Notes: generated from the sequence alone by a model not told the origin. A DNA stretch of 45,646 nucleotides from Rhodobacteraceae bacterium HLUCCA09 (GCA_001314685.1 LJNT01000148.1:1-45646), one strand, 5' to 3'; numbered from the stretch's first letter, positions 1 through 8,169 are shown. A program made the numbers and translations.

Positions 1-99
1 TGGATGACCATCGTGTTGGCGGTGGGGATGTCGAGGCCCGACTCGACGATCGTCGTGGCCAGCAGCACGTCGTACTTGCCATCGTAGAAGGCGTTCATC
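1..99 (-). CDS. mfd: Fragment of transcription-repair coupling factor Mfd (helicase motif region), running off the left edge
   Basis: Reverse strand reads [32 protein letters not shown], which matches the Mfd helicase motif; the upstream part is replaced by unrelated sequence at about 98. Confidence 0.75.
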
Positions 100-417
100 A
101 GCACGACACTTTCCCCACCGGATCCGACCAGCAGGAACCCCATGTCGAAGGGAGATGTGTGCGAGAATCCGTCCAGCGCCGCGGTGCCCGAGGTGGTAGC
201 CCCCGAAAGCCCCGAGACGAGGATCTCCGACGGATAGAGCGACGCCGGCCCCGACGAGCCCGAGCCCGGCAGGGTCAGCGCGGTCGTGTTCGCGGAGGCG
301 CTAGCGGCCTGCAGCTACAGCGCCGCCGTCGCGGCGAGCAGGGAAGGTCGCGGCGAGCAGGGACGCAAACCCGACCGCAAACGCGCGATGCGCCCGAACT
401 TGCCGAAGCGCGCGCAT
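99..417 (-). pseudogene. Remnant of secreted protein with proprotein-convertase P-like domain, fused in frame to the mfd fragment
   Basis: Reverse strand reads [73 protein letters not shown], resembling P-domain NGFSHT.P.D...LLVGP.G..V.LM; in-frame TAG in the signal peptide and a 19-bp tandem duplication upstream. Confidence 0.55.
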
Positions 418-472
418 GTCCGGCGATTTCCAATCCGGGAAAGAGGTCATCGGCGGGTGGTGTCCGTCATCA

Positions 473-494
473 CGTTTCCGGGATCCCGGAAACG
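473..494. promoter_or_regulatory. 22-bp perfect palindrome CGTTTCCGGGATCCCGGAAACG (operator or terminator stem)
   Basis: Direct reading; followed on + strand by GTTTTC. Confidence 0.6.
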
Positions 495-583
495 GTTTTC
501 TTCGGCGCCCCATGCTTGTCGCCGGAGCTTCGGCAGCGTATCTTCCCTCAAGAAACGCTTGGAAATTCTCGCCCGGAGGCCCC

Positions 584-913
584 ATGGCCGACACCCTCAC
601 CCTGCCCCCCACCGTCACCGACCGCGCCTTTGCCCGGCTTTCCGAGATCGGCGCAGCGCCAAAGGCGCTGCGCGTGGCGGTCAAGGGCGGGGGCTGCTCG
701 GGCTTCGAATACGAGATCACGCTCGACGACCCGGCCGACGACGACCTGATCCTCGAGAGGGACGGGCAGATGGTGGTGGTCGACGAGGTATCGCTGCCGT
801 TCCTCGAGAGCGCCACGATCGACTTCTCCGAAGAACTGATCGGCGCGCGCTTCACCATCGACAACCCCAACGCCACCTCGTCCTGCGGCTGCGGCACGTC
901 GTTCTCGATCTGA
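584..913 (+). CDS. erpA: HesB/IscA-family iron-sulfur cluster insertion protein (ErpA-like)
   Basis: [19 protein letters not shown]...[10 protein letters not shown]...[11 protein letters not shown]; conserved Cys and CGCG motif; RBS cggagg upstream of ATG 584. Confidence 0.88.
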   Translation: MADTLTLPPTVTDRAFARLSEIGAAPKALRVAVKGGGCSGFEYEITLDDPADDDLILERDGQMVVVDEVSLPFLESATIDFSEELIGARFTIDNPNATSSCGCGTSFSI

Positions 914-1141
914 GCCGGCCCGGCACGGCGCGCACGGAAACGACCGATCGGCGCAGGTCGCGCTCGGTGCCGGCCGGCCGGCCCGCCGGATGGCACCTGC
1001 CACGGCCGCCCTCCGCTGCGGCGCAGGGGCGCGGTTTACATCCCGCGCGATGCGCTTACGCTGGCGACGCATCCATCGTGCACCCGCGCAGACACGCGGC
1101 CACGACGAATCCACCCCCGATCACAGACACCGGAGGCAGCC

Positions 1142-1570
1142 ATGACCACCGTCAAGGCAGGCGACACCGTACGCATCCACTACACCGGCACCCTCGCCGA
1201 CGGCACCACCTTCGATTCCAGCCAGGGCCGCGAGCCACTGGAATTCACCGTGGGCTCGGGCCAGATCATCTCCGGTCTCGACAGCGCGCTGCCGGGCATG
1301 GAGGTCGGCGACCAGAAGAAGGTCGAGATCGCCGCCGACGAGGCCTACGGCCAGAAGGACCCGGCGGCGATGCAGCCCGTCCCCCGTGGCGAGATCCCGG
1401 ACAACATCCCGCTCGACATCGGCACCCAGCTACAGGTGCAGGACGGGTCGGGCCGCGTCGCTCAGGTCCAGGTGGCCGAGGTCACCGACGAGACGGTGGT
1501 GCTCGACATGAACCATCCGCTCGCGGGCGAAGACCTCACCTTCGACATCGAACTCGTCGAGAAGGTCTGA
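1142..1570 (+). CDS. FKBP-type peptidyl-prolyl cis-trans isomerase (SlyD-like)
   Basis: MTTVKAGDTVRIHYTGTLADGTTFDSSQGREPLEFTVGSGQIISGLDSALPGM... Confidence 0.93.
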   Translation: MTTVKAGDTVRIHYTGTLADGTTFDSSQGREPLEFTVGSGQIISGLDSALPGMEVGDQKKVEIAADEAYGQKDPAAMQPVPRGEIPDNIPLDIGTQLQVQDGSGRVAQVQVAEVTDETVVLDMNHPLAGEDLTFDIELVEKV

Positions 1571-1627
1571 CCGCCGGCCCGGGCCGGGAGCACGAACCGC
1601 GTTCCAGTGGGCACGACGGCCCGCCCA

Positions 1628-1656
1628 CCCGGCGATCCCTCGCCTGCGCGCGCCGC
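1628..1656. repeat. 29-nt dispersed repeat cccggcgatccctcgcctgcgcgcgccgc, copy 1
   Basis: Exact match to 40621..40649; both adjoin a GAAGAAG-type intergenic element. Confidence 0.85.
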
Positions 1657-1663
1657 GCCCGCC

Positions 1664-1744
1664 CTTCTTCTTGCTAGAAATATCCCCGCCGGAGGCCCTG
1701 CCCCGCCTCCGGCGGGGCAACTTGGAGGAGTGCGCCGAAGGCGC
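1664..1744 (-). repeat. Structured intergenic element copy A (hairpins + GGATATTTCTAGCAAGAAGAAG)
   Basis: Reverse strand: GCGCCttcGGCGC...GCCCCGCCggaGGCGGGGC...GCCTCCGGCGGGGATATTTCTAGCAAGAAGAAG. Confidence 0.8.
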
Positions 1745-1827
1745 TCCGCTGCATGGGCCGGTGATCGGCGGGGCTTGCCCTCGCCGGCCGGGCGCGAGAT
1801 GACGGGGGCGACCCGCGGGAGGCCCCG

Positions 1828-2610
1828 ATGAAGATCGCCACCTTCAACATCAACGGCATCAAGGCGCGGCAGGCCGCACTCCTCGACTGGCTCGAGGCGG
1901 CCGCGCCCGACGTGGCCCTCCTGCAGGAGATCAAGTCGGTCGACGGCAATTTTCCGACCGAGCCCTTCGAGGCGCGCGGCTACCATGTCGCCACCCACGG
2001 GCAGAAGGGCTTCAACGGCGTGGCGATCCTGTCGAAGCGGCCGCTCGAGGACGTCTCGCGCGGCCTGCCGGGCGACGAGGCCGACGAACAGGCCCGCTGG
2101 ATCGAGGCGACGGTGGCGGGCGAGAGCCGGCGCGTGCGCCTGTGCGGCCTCTACCTGCCCAACGGCAACCCCGCGCCGGGGCCGAAATACGACTACAAGC
2201 TCGCCTGGATGGCGCGGCTGAAGGCGCGCGCCGAGGCGCTTCTGGCCGACGAGGCACTGGCGGTCATGGCGGGCGACTACAACGTCATCCCGCAGGACGA
2301 GGACGCCGCCCGCCCCGCGGCCTGGCGGGCCGACGCGCTCGCCCTGCCCGACAGCCGCCGCGCCTTCCGCTCGGTGCTCAACCTCGGCTTCACCGACGCC
2401 TTTCGCGCCCGCGTGCAAGGCCCGGGCCACTACACGTTCTGGGATTACCAGGCCGGCGCGTGGGACCGCGACGACGGCATCCGCATCGACCATGCCCTGC
2501 TCACGCCCCAGGCGGCCGACCTGCTGACGGGCGTGGGCATCGACCGCGACGTGCGGGGCCGCGAGAAACCCTCGGACCACGTCCCGCTCTGGATCGAGCT
2601 CGACGCCTGA
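1828..2610 (+). CDS. xthA: Exodeoxyribonuclease III
   Basis: MKIATFNINGIKARQAALLDWLE...DVALLQEIKS...GDYNVIP...YTFWDYQAGAWDRDDGIRIDHALL...KPSDHVPLWIEL. Confidence 0.95.
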   Translation: MKIATFNINGIKARQAALLDWLEAAAPDVALLQEIKSVDGNFPTEPFEARGYHVATHGQKGFNGVAILSKRPLEDVSRGLPGDEADEQARWIEATVAGESRRVRLCGLYLPNGNPAPGPKYDYKLAWMARLKARAEALLADEALAVMAGDYNVIPQDEDAARPAAWRADALALPDSRRAFRSVLNLGFTDAFRARVQGPGHYTFWDYQAGAWDRDDGIRIDHALLTPQAADLLTGVGIDRDVRGREKPSDHVPLWIELDA

Positions 2611-2661
2611 GCGCTGCAGGGACGCCCGGCGCGCTCCGCGCGATCGTCCGGCTCTGGCGGA

Positions 2662-2743
2662 GCGCCTTCGGCGCGCACCCCCTTGTGGCCCCGCCTGCGG
2701 CGGGGCGATGCCTCCGGCGGGATACTTGCAGCAAGAAGAAGCA
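2662..2743 (+). repeat. Structured intergenic element copy B
   Basis: GCGCCttcGGCGC...GCCCCGCCtgcGGCGGGGCGATGCCTCCGGCGGGATACTTGCAGCAAGAAGAAG. Confidence 0.8.
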
Positions 2744-2906
2744 AGAGGCGCGCGAGGATACGTGTGCACGCGGGCCGGGCGGGGGCGTGCCTCCCGCGGC
2801 CATGGTTGCGCTGCCTCGGCATTCTGTTGCAGGCTCGCACCGTGCGGCGCCTGTCCGAGCGCACGGCACGGCACGGCACGGCATGGGCGCCACGCACCGC
2901 CCGCCT

Positions 2907-3572
2907 TCAGGCCTCGAGGCCGAGCTTGCCGCGCAGGAATCCCACCGCCTGGCCCAGCCCGTCGGGGGCGATGCCGTGGCCGGTGCCCTGCATCGTGTAG
3001 GTGTAGGTCTCGAAGCCCCCGCGCGCGAGGTGGCCCGCCGCGTCGTCCATCGAGGCATGGGGCACCACGTCGTCGGCGTCGCCGTGCAGGAGCAGCACGG
3101 GCGGTTTCGAGACTGCCTCGCCCAGCCGCTCGGGCACCAGCAGGCGCCCCGAGAAGGCGGCGATGGCGGCAACCGGCCCGGCCCGGCGGGGGGCGACGTG
3201 CAGGCTCATCATGGTGCCCTGCGAAAAGCCCACCAGCGCCAGCCGGTCGGGGCTCAGCCCCTCTGCCTCGAGCACATGGTCGAGGAAGGCGTCGAGATCG
3301 GCCGCCGCGCGCTCGAGCCCGGCCAGCGACTCCGCCTCCGACGAGCCGTCGATCCACGGGATCGAGAACCATTGCCGCCCCATCGGCGCGGCCGCGCAGG
3401 GCTCTGGCGCATCGGGTGCCCAGAAGGCGGTGCCGGGCAGGTGCGGCGCGAGCGGATCGGCGAGGCCCAGGAGGTCGGCGCCGTCGGCGCCGTAACCGTG
3501 CAGGAACACCACCGCCTGACGCGCCTCGCCCGCCGCCGCGCCCCGGCGCCCCGCCTGCAAGTCCCGCGTCAT
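2907..3572 (-). CDS. Phospholipase/carboxylesterase family alpha/beta hydrolase
   Basis: VVFLHGYGADGADLLGLADPL...LVGFSQGTMMSLHVAPRR...VLLLHGDADDVVPHASM; GFSQG nucleophile elbow. Confidence 0.88.
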   Translation of the reverse strand: MTRDLQAGRRGAAAGEARQAVVFLHGYGADGADLLGLADPLAPHLPGTAFWAPDAPEPCAAAPMGRQWFSIPWIDGSSEAESLAGLERAAADLDAFLDHVLEAEGLSPDRLALVGFSQGTMMSLHVAPRRAGPVAAIAAFSGRLLVPERLGEAVSKPPVLLLHGDADDVVPHASMDDAAGHLARGGFETYTYTMQGTGHGIAPDGLGQAVGFLRGKLGLEA

Positions 3573-4222
3573 GTCATCCCCTCGCGCGATTTCTCGACGT
3601 GGAAGTACGCCCAGAGCAGCCGCGCCGCAACCGCCCGCCAGGGCGACCACGCCTCGGCCATCCCGCGAAGCGCGCGCTCGCTGGGGCGCTCGGACAGGTC
3701 GAACAGCAGCCGCGCCGATTCCCGCAGGGCGAGGTCACCCGGGGCGAACACGTCGGCCCGTCCGAGCGAGAACATCGCGTAGATCTCGGCCGTCCAGCGT
3801 CCGATCCCGGGCACCGCGGTGAGCGTCGTGACCACCTCCGCCTCCGGTGCCGCGCGCAGGGCGGTGTAGTCGATCTCCGCCTCGGCGAGCGCGCGGGCAT
3901 AGCGGATCTTCTGCCGTGACAGCCCGCAGGCGCGCAGCGCGTCGTCACCCGCGGCCGCCACCGCCGTCGGCTCGGTCAGCCCCGCCGCCACGAGCCGGCC
4001 CCATATGGCGCGGGCCGAGGCGACCGAGACCTGCTGCGACACGATCGCCGACAGGAGCGCGCCGTAGCCGTCCTGGCGCAGCCTGAGCGGCACCTGACCC
4101 GCCCGCTGCAGCGCGTGGGCGAAGCGCGGCTCGCGCGCGGCGAGCCATTCCGCTCCCTCGGCCACGCAGGCGGCCCCCCGGATCACGCGGCCGATACAGT
4201 CACTCTCTTGCATCGTTGCCAT
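3569..4222 (-). CDS. DNA-3-methyladenine glycosylase II family (AlkA-like HhH-GPD)
   Basis: GYGALLSAIVSQQVSVASARAIWGRL...TTLTAVPGIGRWTAEIYAMFSLGRADVFAPGDLALRES; stop overlaps start of next minus-strand gene (ATGA). Confidence 0.9.
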   Translation of the reverse strand: MATMQESDCIGRVIRGAACVAEGAEWLAAREPRFAHALQRAGQVPLRLRQDGYGALLSAIVSQQVSVASARAIWGRLVAAGLTEPTAVAAAGDDALRACGLSRQKIRYARALAEAEIDYTALRAAPEAEVVTTLTAVPGIGRWTAEIYAMFSLGRADVFAPGDLALRESARLLFDLSERPSERALRGMAEAWSPWRAVAARLLWAYFHVEKSREGMT

Positions 4223-4287
4223 ACCTGCCCTTTCCGACCGGTCGTGGCGTGTGGTATCGTGACGCGGCAACCGGAGTTGTGACCGCC

Positions 4288-4884
4288 ATGGCTTTCGACG
4301 CGCTTCCCTCGGGCGTCCGACTGCTGCCCGAGCTCATCACCGAAGAGCAGGAGTCCGCCCTCGTGGCGGCGCTCGACGATGGCGTGTGGGAAGACGGCGG
4401 GCGCGGCGACGGGTACCGCTCGCAGCAATTCGGCTGGTGGCGCCCGCAGCTGCTGGCGCAGTCGGGCCAGCCCGACCGTTTCCTCGGCGCCCTGCCCGAC
4501 TGGGCCGCGCCGCTGGTCAGCCGCCTGCACGTGCTCGCGCCGTTCGACTACGCCCCCGATCACCTCGTGGTGCGCGAGCTGGTCCCGGGTGCCAGCCCCC
4601 AGTTGCGCAAGGGCGAGGGGCGCACGGTGGCGACGCTGGCGCTGCTCAACGACCTGCCGGTGCGCTTCCGCAAGCGCGAGGGCTCGGGCGACTGGCATCT
4701 CAGCCAGCCGCGCCGCTCCCTTCTGGTGCTGACCGAGCGCTTCGACCGGTCGTGGGATCGCACGATCCTGCCCACCGGCCTGCCGGAGGGGGGGCAACCG
4801 CACGTCACGGTCGAGGGGCACCCTGCCGGCATCCCCTCCGGCCGCCTGCTCACCCTGACCTTCCGCCGCGTCTCCGAGAGCTGA
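4288..4884 (+). CDS. AlkB-like fold protein apparently lacking the HxD...H iron ligands
   Basis: LPSGVRLLPELITEEQESALVAAL...QQFGWW...PLPDWAAPLVSRL...PDHLVVRELVPGASPQLRKGEGRTVATLALL...PRRSLLVLTERFDRSWDRTILP...GRLLTLTFRRV; AlkB-like order, PHVD replaced by PQLR and WxHxI by WDRTI. Confidence 0.65.
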   Translation: MAFDALPSGVRLLPELITEEQESALVAALDDGVWEDGGRGDGYRSQQFGWWRPQLLAQSGQPDRFLGALPDWAAPLVSRLHVLAPFDYAPDHLVVRELVPGASPQLRKGEGRTVATLALLNDLPVRFRKREGSGDWHLSQPRRSLLVLTERFDRSWDRTILPTGLPEGGQPHVTVEGHPAGIPSGRLLTLTFRRVSES

Positions 4885-4932
4885 GGCGCGCGCTGACGGG
4901 CGCGCCTCACCGTCACCCTGCCCCCGGACAGA

Positions 4933-4964
4933 CGAAAAGGGGCGCAGCACCCGGCCGCGCCCCT
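4933..4964 (-). terminator. Intrinsic terminator of the minus-strand bioY gene
   Basis: Reverse strand: aggggcgc-ggccgggtgct-gcgcccct followed by tttcgtc. Confidence 0.65.
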
Positions 4965-5004
4965 CCATGCATCTCCGCGCGTGCCCGCGCGCGCGCGCCC
5001 CGGG

Positions 5005-5658
5005 TCAGGTGCGCGCCCGGCCCACCACCGCCCAGGCGGCCGGCAGCACCAGCGCCGCGAGCGCCAGTTTCATCGCGTCGCCGATCAGGAACGGCGTCAG
5101 CCCCCAGGCCAGCGTTTGCTCCCACACGGTCGCGTAGGCATCGGGGCGGAACATGCCCTGCTCGATCAGCAGGCCCAGCCAGGCGAGGCCGGGGACGTAG
5201 AGAACGAGGTTGCCGATCAGCATGGCGAGCGCCATCCACAGGACCGAGCGGTCCCAGCCGCGGCGGGCCAGCCAGCCCATCGCGCCCACCGCCAGGACAT
5301 AGCCCACGAGGTAGCCGCCGGTCGTGCCCATCATGTAGTCGAGGCCCGCAAGCTCGGCCGTCGAGCTCTGGAACACGTCGAAGCCGACCGCGCCGATGCC
5401 CATGTACACGAGGATTGTCGCAAGCCCGAGGCGAGGCCCGTAGGTCGCGCCGATCGTCAGCACCGCGAAGGTGCCGAGATTGACGGCCACCGGCGAGGGC
5501 GGCACCGCCACCTTGATCTGCGCCGCCAGCGTCAGCAGCGCCACTCCCAAGGCCACCAGAGCGGCCTGCTTGGTGCGCAGCCCCAGGCCCTGCCGCGGCC
5601 CCAGCGCCTCCGCCAGCGCCATTCTGCCGTAAACCCCCTGATCCGTCACGGTCGCCAT
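5005..5658 (-). CDS. bioY: Biotin transporter BioY
   Basis: LAAQIKVAVPPSPVAVNLGTFAVLTIGATYGPRLGLATILVYMGIGAVGFDVF...GTTGGYLVGYVLAVGAMGWLA. Confidence 0.9.
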   Translation of the reverse strand: MATVTDQGVYGRMALAEALGPRQGLGLRTKQAALVALGVALLTLAAQIKVAVPPSPVAVNLGTFAVLTIGATYGPRLGLATILVYMGIGAVGFDVFQSSTAELAGLDYMMGTTGGYLVGYVLAVGAMGWLARRGWDRSVLWMALAMLIGNLVLYVPGLAWLGLLIEQGMFRPDAYATVWEQTLAWGLTPFLIGDAMKLALAALVLPAAWAVVGRART

Positions 5659-5746
5659 CTGCCCGCCTCCCTTGCCGGTGTCACTTTCCCAGCGTGTCCT
5701 GCCGCAAACCCGCCCCCCGCGCAAGCGCGGCCCGCAGCGCCGTGCC

Positions 5747-6199
5747 TCAGGCCGGCTCGTAGCGAGACACCATCCGGTAGTCCTTCCGCGGCCCCCGCAC
5801 CTCCCACACCGCGTTCCACCGGGGCCACGCGGAGAAGTCGTAGGCGACGCGATAGACGTCGGGCGGGCAGTCGTGCACCGCCCCGGGCCGTGCCTCGCTT
5901 GGGTCGAAGTCGTGAAACGTCCGCCCGTCGCCGAAGAGCACCCCGACGCGCCCCGCGCCGACCCGCCAGAGATACCGCCGCTCCGCGCGCATCGGGGTCT
6001 GCCCGGCCAGATGCAGCTCCCCCGCCTCCGAATAGGCCAGCCCCGCCCCGACTGGCACGAAGGTCGCCACGCCCTCGAAGCACCCCGCCGTGCCCGCCCG
6101 CCGGTCGTCGATCTCGCGCCGGAGCCGCCACGCCCCGGCAAGAGCGGCCAGAAGCGCCTCGGCCGCATCGGCGCCCGCCCCCGGCTTCTTCTTGCTCAA
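5747..6199 (-). CDS. DUF6314-like protein; start uncertain (in-frame TTG at 6199 lies inside a repeat element)
   Basis: LAGAWRLRREIDDRRAGTAGCFEGVATFVP...RRYLWRVGAGRVGVLFGDGRTFHDFD...HDCPPDVYRVAYDF...WNAVWEVRGPRKDYRMVSRYEPA. Confidence 0.65.
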   Translation of the reverse strand: MSKKKPGAGADAAEALLAALAGAWRLRREIDDRRAGTAGCFEGVATFVPVGAGLAYSEAGELHLAGQTPMRAERRYLWRVGAGRVGVLFGDGRTFHDFDPSEARPGAVHDCPPDVYRVAYDFSAWPRWNAVWEVRGPRKDYRMVSRYEPA

Positions 6200-6219
6200 A
6201 ATATCCCCGCCGGAGGCAT
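6185..6219 (-). repeat. Intergenic element copy C (core motif)
   Basis: Reverse strand ATGCCTCCGGCGGGGATATTTTGAGCAAGAAGAAG. Confidence 0.75.
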
Positions 6220-6301
6220 CCGCCCTCTCCACCCGCGCGGCGCTGGACGTGCCCGCCCCCCCCGGTCTAGGAGCGGCGCCGAGGCAAGAAAAGAGGCGCA
6301 C

Positions 6302-7606
6302 ATGATCCCCCGCTATTCCCGCCCCGAGATGGTCGCGATCTGGTCGCCCGAGTCGAAGTTCCGCATCTGGTTCGAGATCGAGGCCCATGCCTGCGACGCG
6401 CAGGCCGCGCTCGGCGTGATCCCGAAGGCGAACGCCGATGCGGTCTGGCGGGCGCAGGACGCCCGGTTCGACGTCGCCCGCATCGACGCCATCGAGCGCG
6501 AGACGCGGCACGACGTGATCGCCTTCCTCACCCATCTGGGCGAGATCGTGGGGCCCGACGAGGCGCGCTTCGTCCACCAGGGCATGACCTCGTCCGACGT
6601 GCTCGACACCTGCTTCAACGTCCAGCTCACCCGCGCCGCCGACCTGCTGATCGCGGGCACCGAGCGACTGCTCGCCGCCCTGCGCGCCCGCGCCTTCGAG
6701 CACCGCCACACGGTGCGCATCGGCCGCTCCCACGGCATCCACGCCGAGCCCACGACGATGGGCCTGACCTTCGCGCGCTTCTACGCCGAGATGGACCGGG
6801 CGCTGTCGCGCCTGCGCAACGCGCGCGCAGAGGTGGCCACCGGCGCGATATCGGGTGCGGTCGGCACCTTCGCCAACATCGACCCGGCCGTCGAAAAGCA
6901 CGTCTGCACGCGGATGGGCCTCGTGCCCGAGCCGATCTCGACGCAGGTGATCCCGCGCGACCGGCACGCGATGTTCTTCGCCACGCTCGGCGTCGTGGCC
7001 TCGAGCCTCGAGAACATCGCCATCGAGGTCCGCCACATGCAGCGCACCGAGCTGCGCGAGGCCGAGGAGTTCTTCGCCAAGGGGCAGAAGGGCTCTTCCG
7101 CCATGCCCCACAAGCGCAACCCGGTGCTGACCGAGAACGTGACCGGCCTCGCCCGGCTGGTGCGTTCGGCGGTGGTGCCGGCGCTCGAGAACGTGGCGCT
7201 CTGGCACGAGCGCGACATCTCGCATTCCTCGGTCGAGCGGGTGATCGGCCCCGACGCGACGGTGACGCTCGACTTCGCGCTGCACCGGATGGCGCAGGTC
7301 ATCGAGCAGCTCGTGATCTACCCCGAAGCCATGAAGCGCAATCTCGAGGCGACGCGCGGCCTGATCCACTCGCAGCAGGTGCTGCTGGCACTCACGCAGA
7401 AGGGACTGTCGCGCGAGGCGGCCTATGCGGCGGTGCAGGGCGCGGCGATGCGGGTGTGGGAGGGGGGCGGCGACTTCCTGTCCGAGATCTCGGCCGACCC
7501 GCAGGTGAGCGCGGTGCTGCCCGGCCCGGAGCTCGCCGCGCTGTGCGACATCGGACCCCACCTGCGCCACGTCGACACGATCTTCGCCCGCGTCTTTCCG
7601 GAGTGA
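6302..7606 (+). CDS. purB: Adenylosuccinate lyase
   Basis: MIPRYSRPEMVAIWSPESKFRIWFEIEAHACDAQA...GSSAMPHKRNPVLTENVTGLARLVR signature. Confidence 0.97.
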   Translation: MIPRYSRPEMVAIWSPESKFRIWFEIEAHACDAQAALGVIPKANADAVWRAQDARFDVARIDAIERETRHDVIAFLTHLGEIVGPDEARFVHQGMTSSDVLDTCFNVQLTRAADLLIAGTERLLAALRARAFEHRHTVRIGRSHGIHAEPTTMGLTFARFYAEMDRALSRLRNARAEVATGAISGAVGTFANIDPAVEKHVCTRMGLVPEPISTQVIPRDRHAMFFATLGVVASSLENIAIEVRHMQRTELREAEEFFAKGQKGSSAMPHKRNPVLTENVTGLARLVRSAVVPALENVALWHERDISHSSVERVIGPDATVTLDFALHRMAQVIEQLVIYPEAMKRNLEATRGLIHSQQVLLALTQKGLSREAAYAAVQGAAMRVWEGGGDFLSEISADPQVSAVLPGPELAALCDIGPHLRHVDTIFARVFPE

Positions 7607-7772
7607 GGCCGCCACGAAGCGCGGGCCGCGCCCCGTCGTGAGGCGAGGTGCCTGCAAAGCGGGCAGTCGCGAAACGCTTGGGACGGTTGGCATGCGGCTG
7701 CAGCAAGATTCTTGCTTGGCAGGTGCCTCGGGCGTGCTACCCTTCCCCGTGCCAACAGAACGGGAGTTACCC

Positions 7773-7940
7773 ATGAAGCTGAAAGCAACTGCCGTGGCCG
7801 TCGTCCTCGCCGCGATGCCGACGATGGGCTTTGCCCAGTGCAACTGGGACAAGACGCCGGCCTCGACGGCCTCGACCTGCCCCGAGGGCCAGACCTACGA
7901 CGCGCCCTCGGGCACCTGCGTGACGCAGGCCACGTCGTAA
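7773..7940 (+). CDS. Small secreted cysteine-containing peptide (55 aa)
   Basis: MKLKATAVAVVLAAMPTMGFAQCNWDKTPASTASTCPEGQTYDAPSGTCVTQATS; signal peptide; RBS cgggag; followed by a strong terminator. Confidence 0.7.
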   Translation: MKLKATAVAVVLAAMPTMGFAQCNWDKTPASTASTCPEGQTYDAPSGTCVTQATS

Positions 7941-7965
7941 GGCCCCACGACCGAGCCTTTTCCAG

Positions 7966-7999
7966 CGCCCCGCCGGTCAGCTCCGGCGGGGCGTTTTCG
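7966..7999 (+). terminator. Intrinsic terminator
   Basis: cgccccgccgg-tcagct-ccggcggggcg perfect 11-bp stem, then ttttc. Confidence 0.85.
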
Positions 8000-8169
8000 C
8001 TTTCAGGGGGCCGCGCCATGGCGCACCGCGCGCCGGGCCATCGCCACCGGCCGGGGCACGGCGTGGTAAGCCGCGCAGGCGCGCCTTCCGCGGCGACAGA
8101 TCGGAACCCGCCAACCCTCTGTTAAGCCCGCCCCTCTAGCAAGGGGCGACCACCGCCCGGAGCGTCGCC

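Noticed and set aside
2861-2885. (GCACG)4 pentanucleotide run ending in GCATG
   Set aside because: Short imperfect microsatellite downstream of the hydrolase gene; no evidence of function
1462-3372. 636-aa minus-strand ORF and similar long frames (8541..12089, 26031..28400, 40445..43168)
   Set aside because: Shadow frames crossing real genes; low-complexity Arg/Ala/Gly/Pro composition typical of GC-rich non-coding frames
4883-4908. GAGGCGCGC...GCGCGCCTC hairpin after the AlkB-like gene
   Set aside because: Possible terminator stem but no T-tract follows; not reported as a feature
5747-7852. 701-aa minus-strand ORF
   Set aside because: Only the last part (DUF6314-like) is plausible; the rest is antisense to purB
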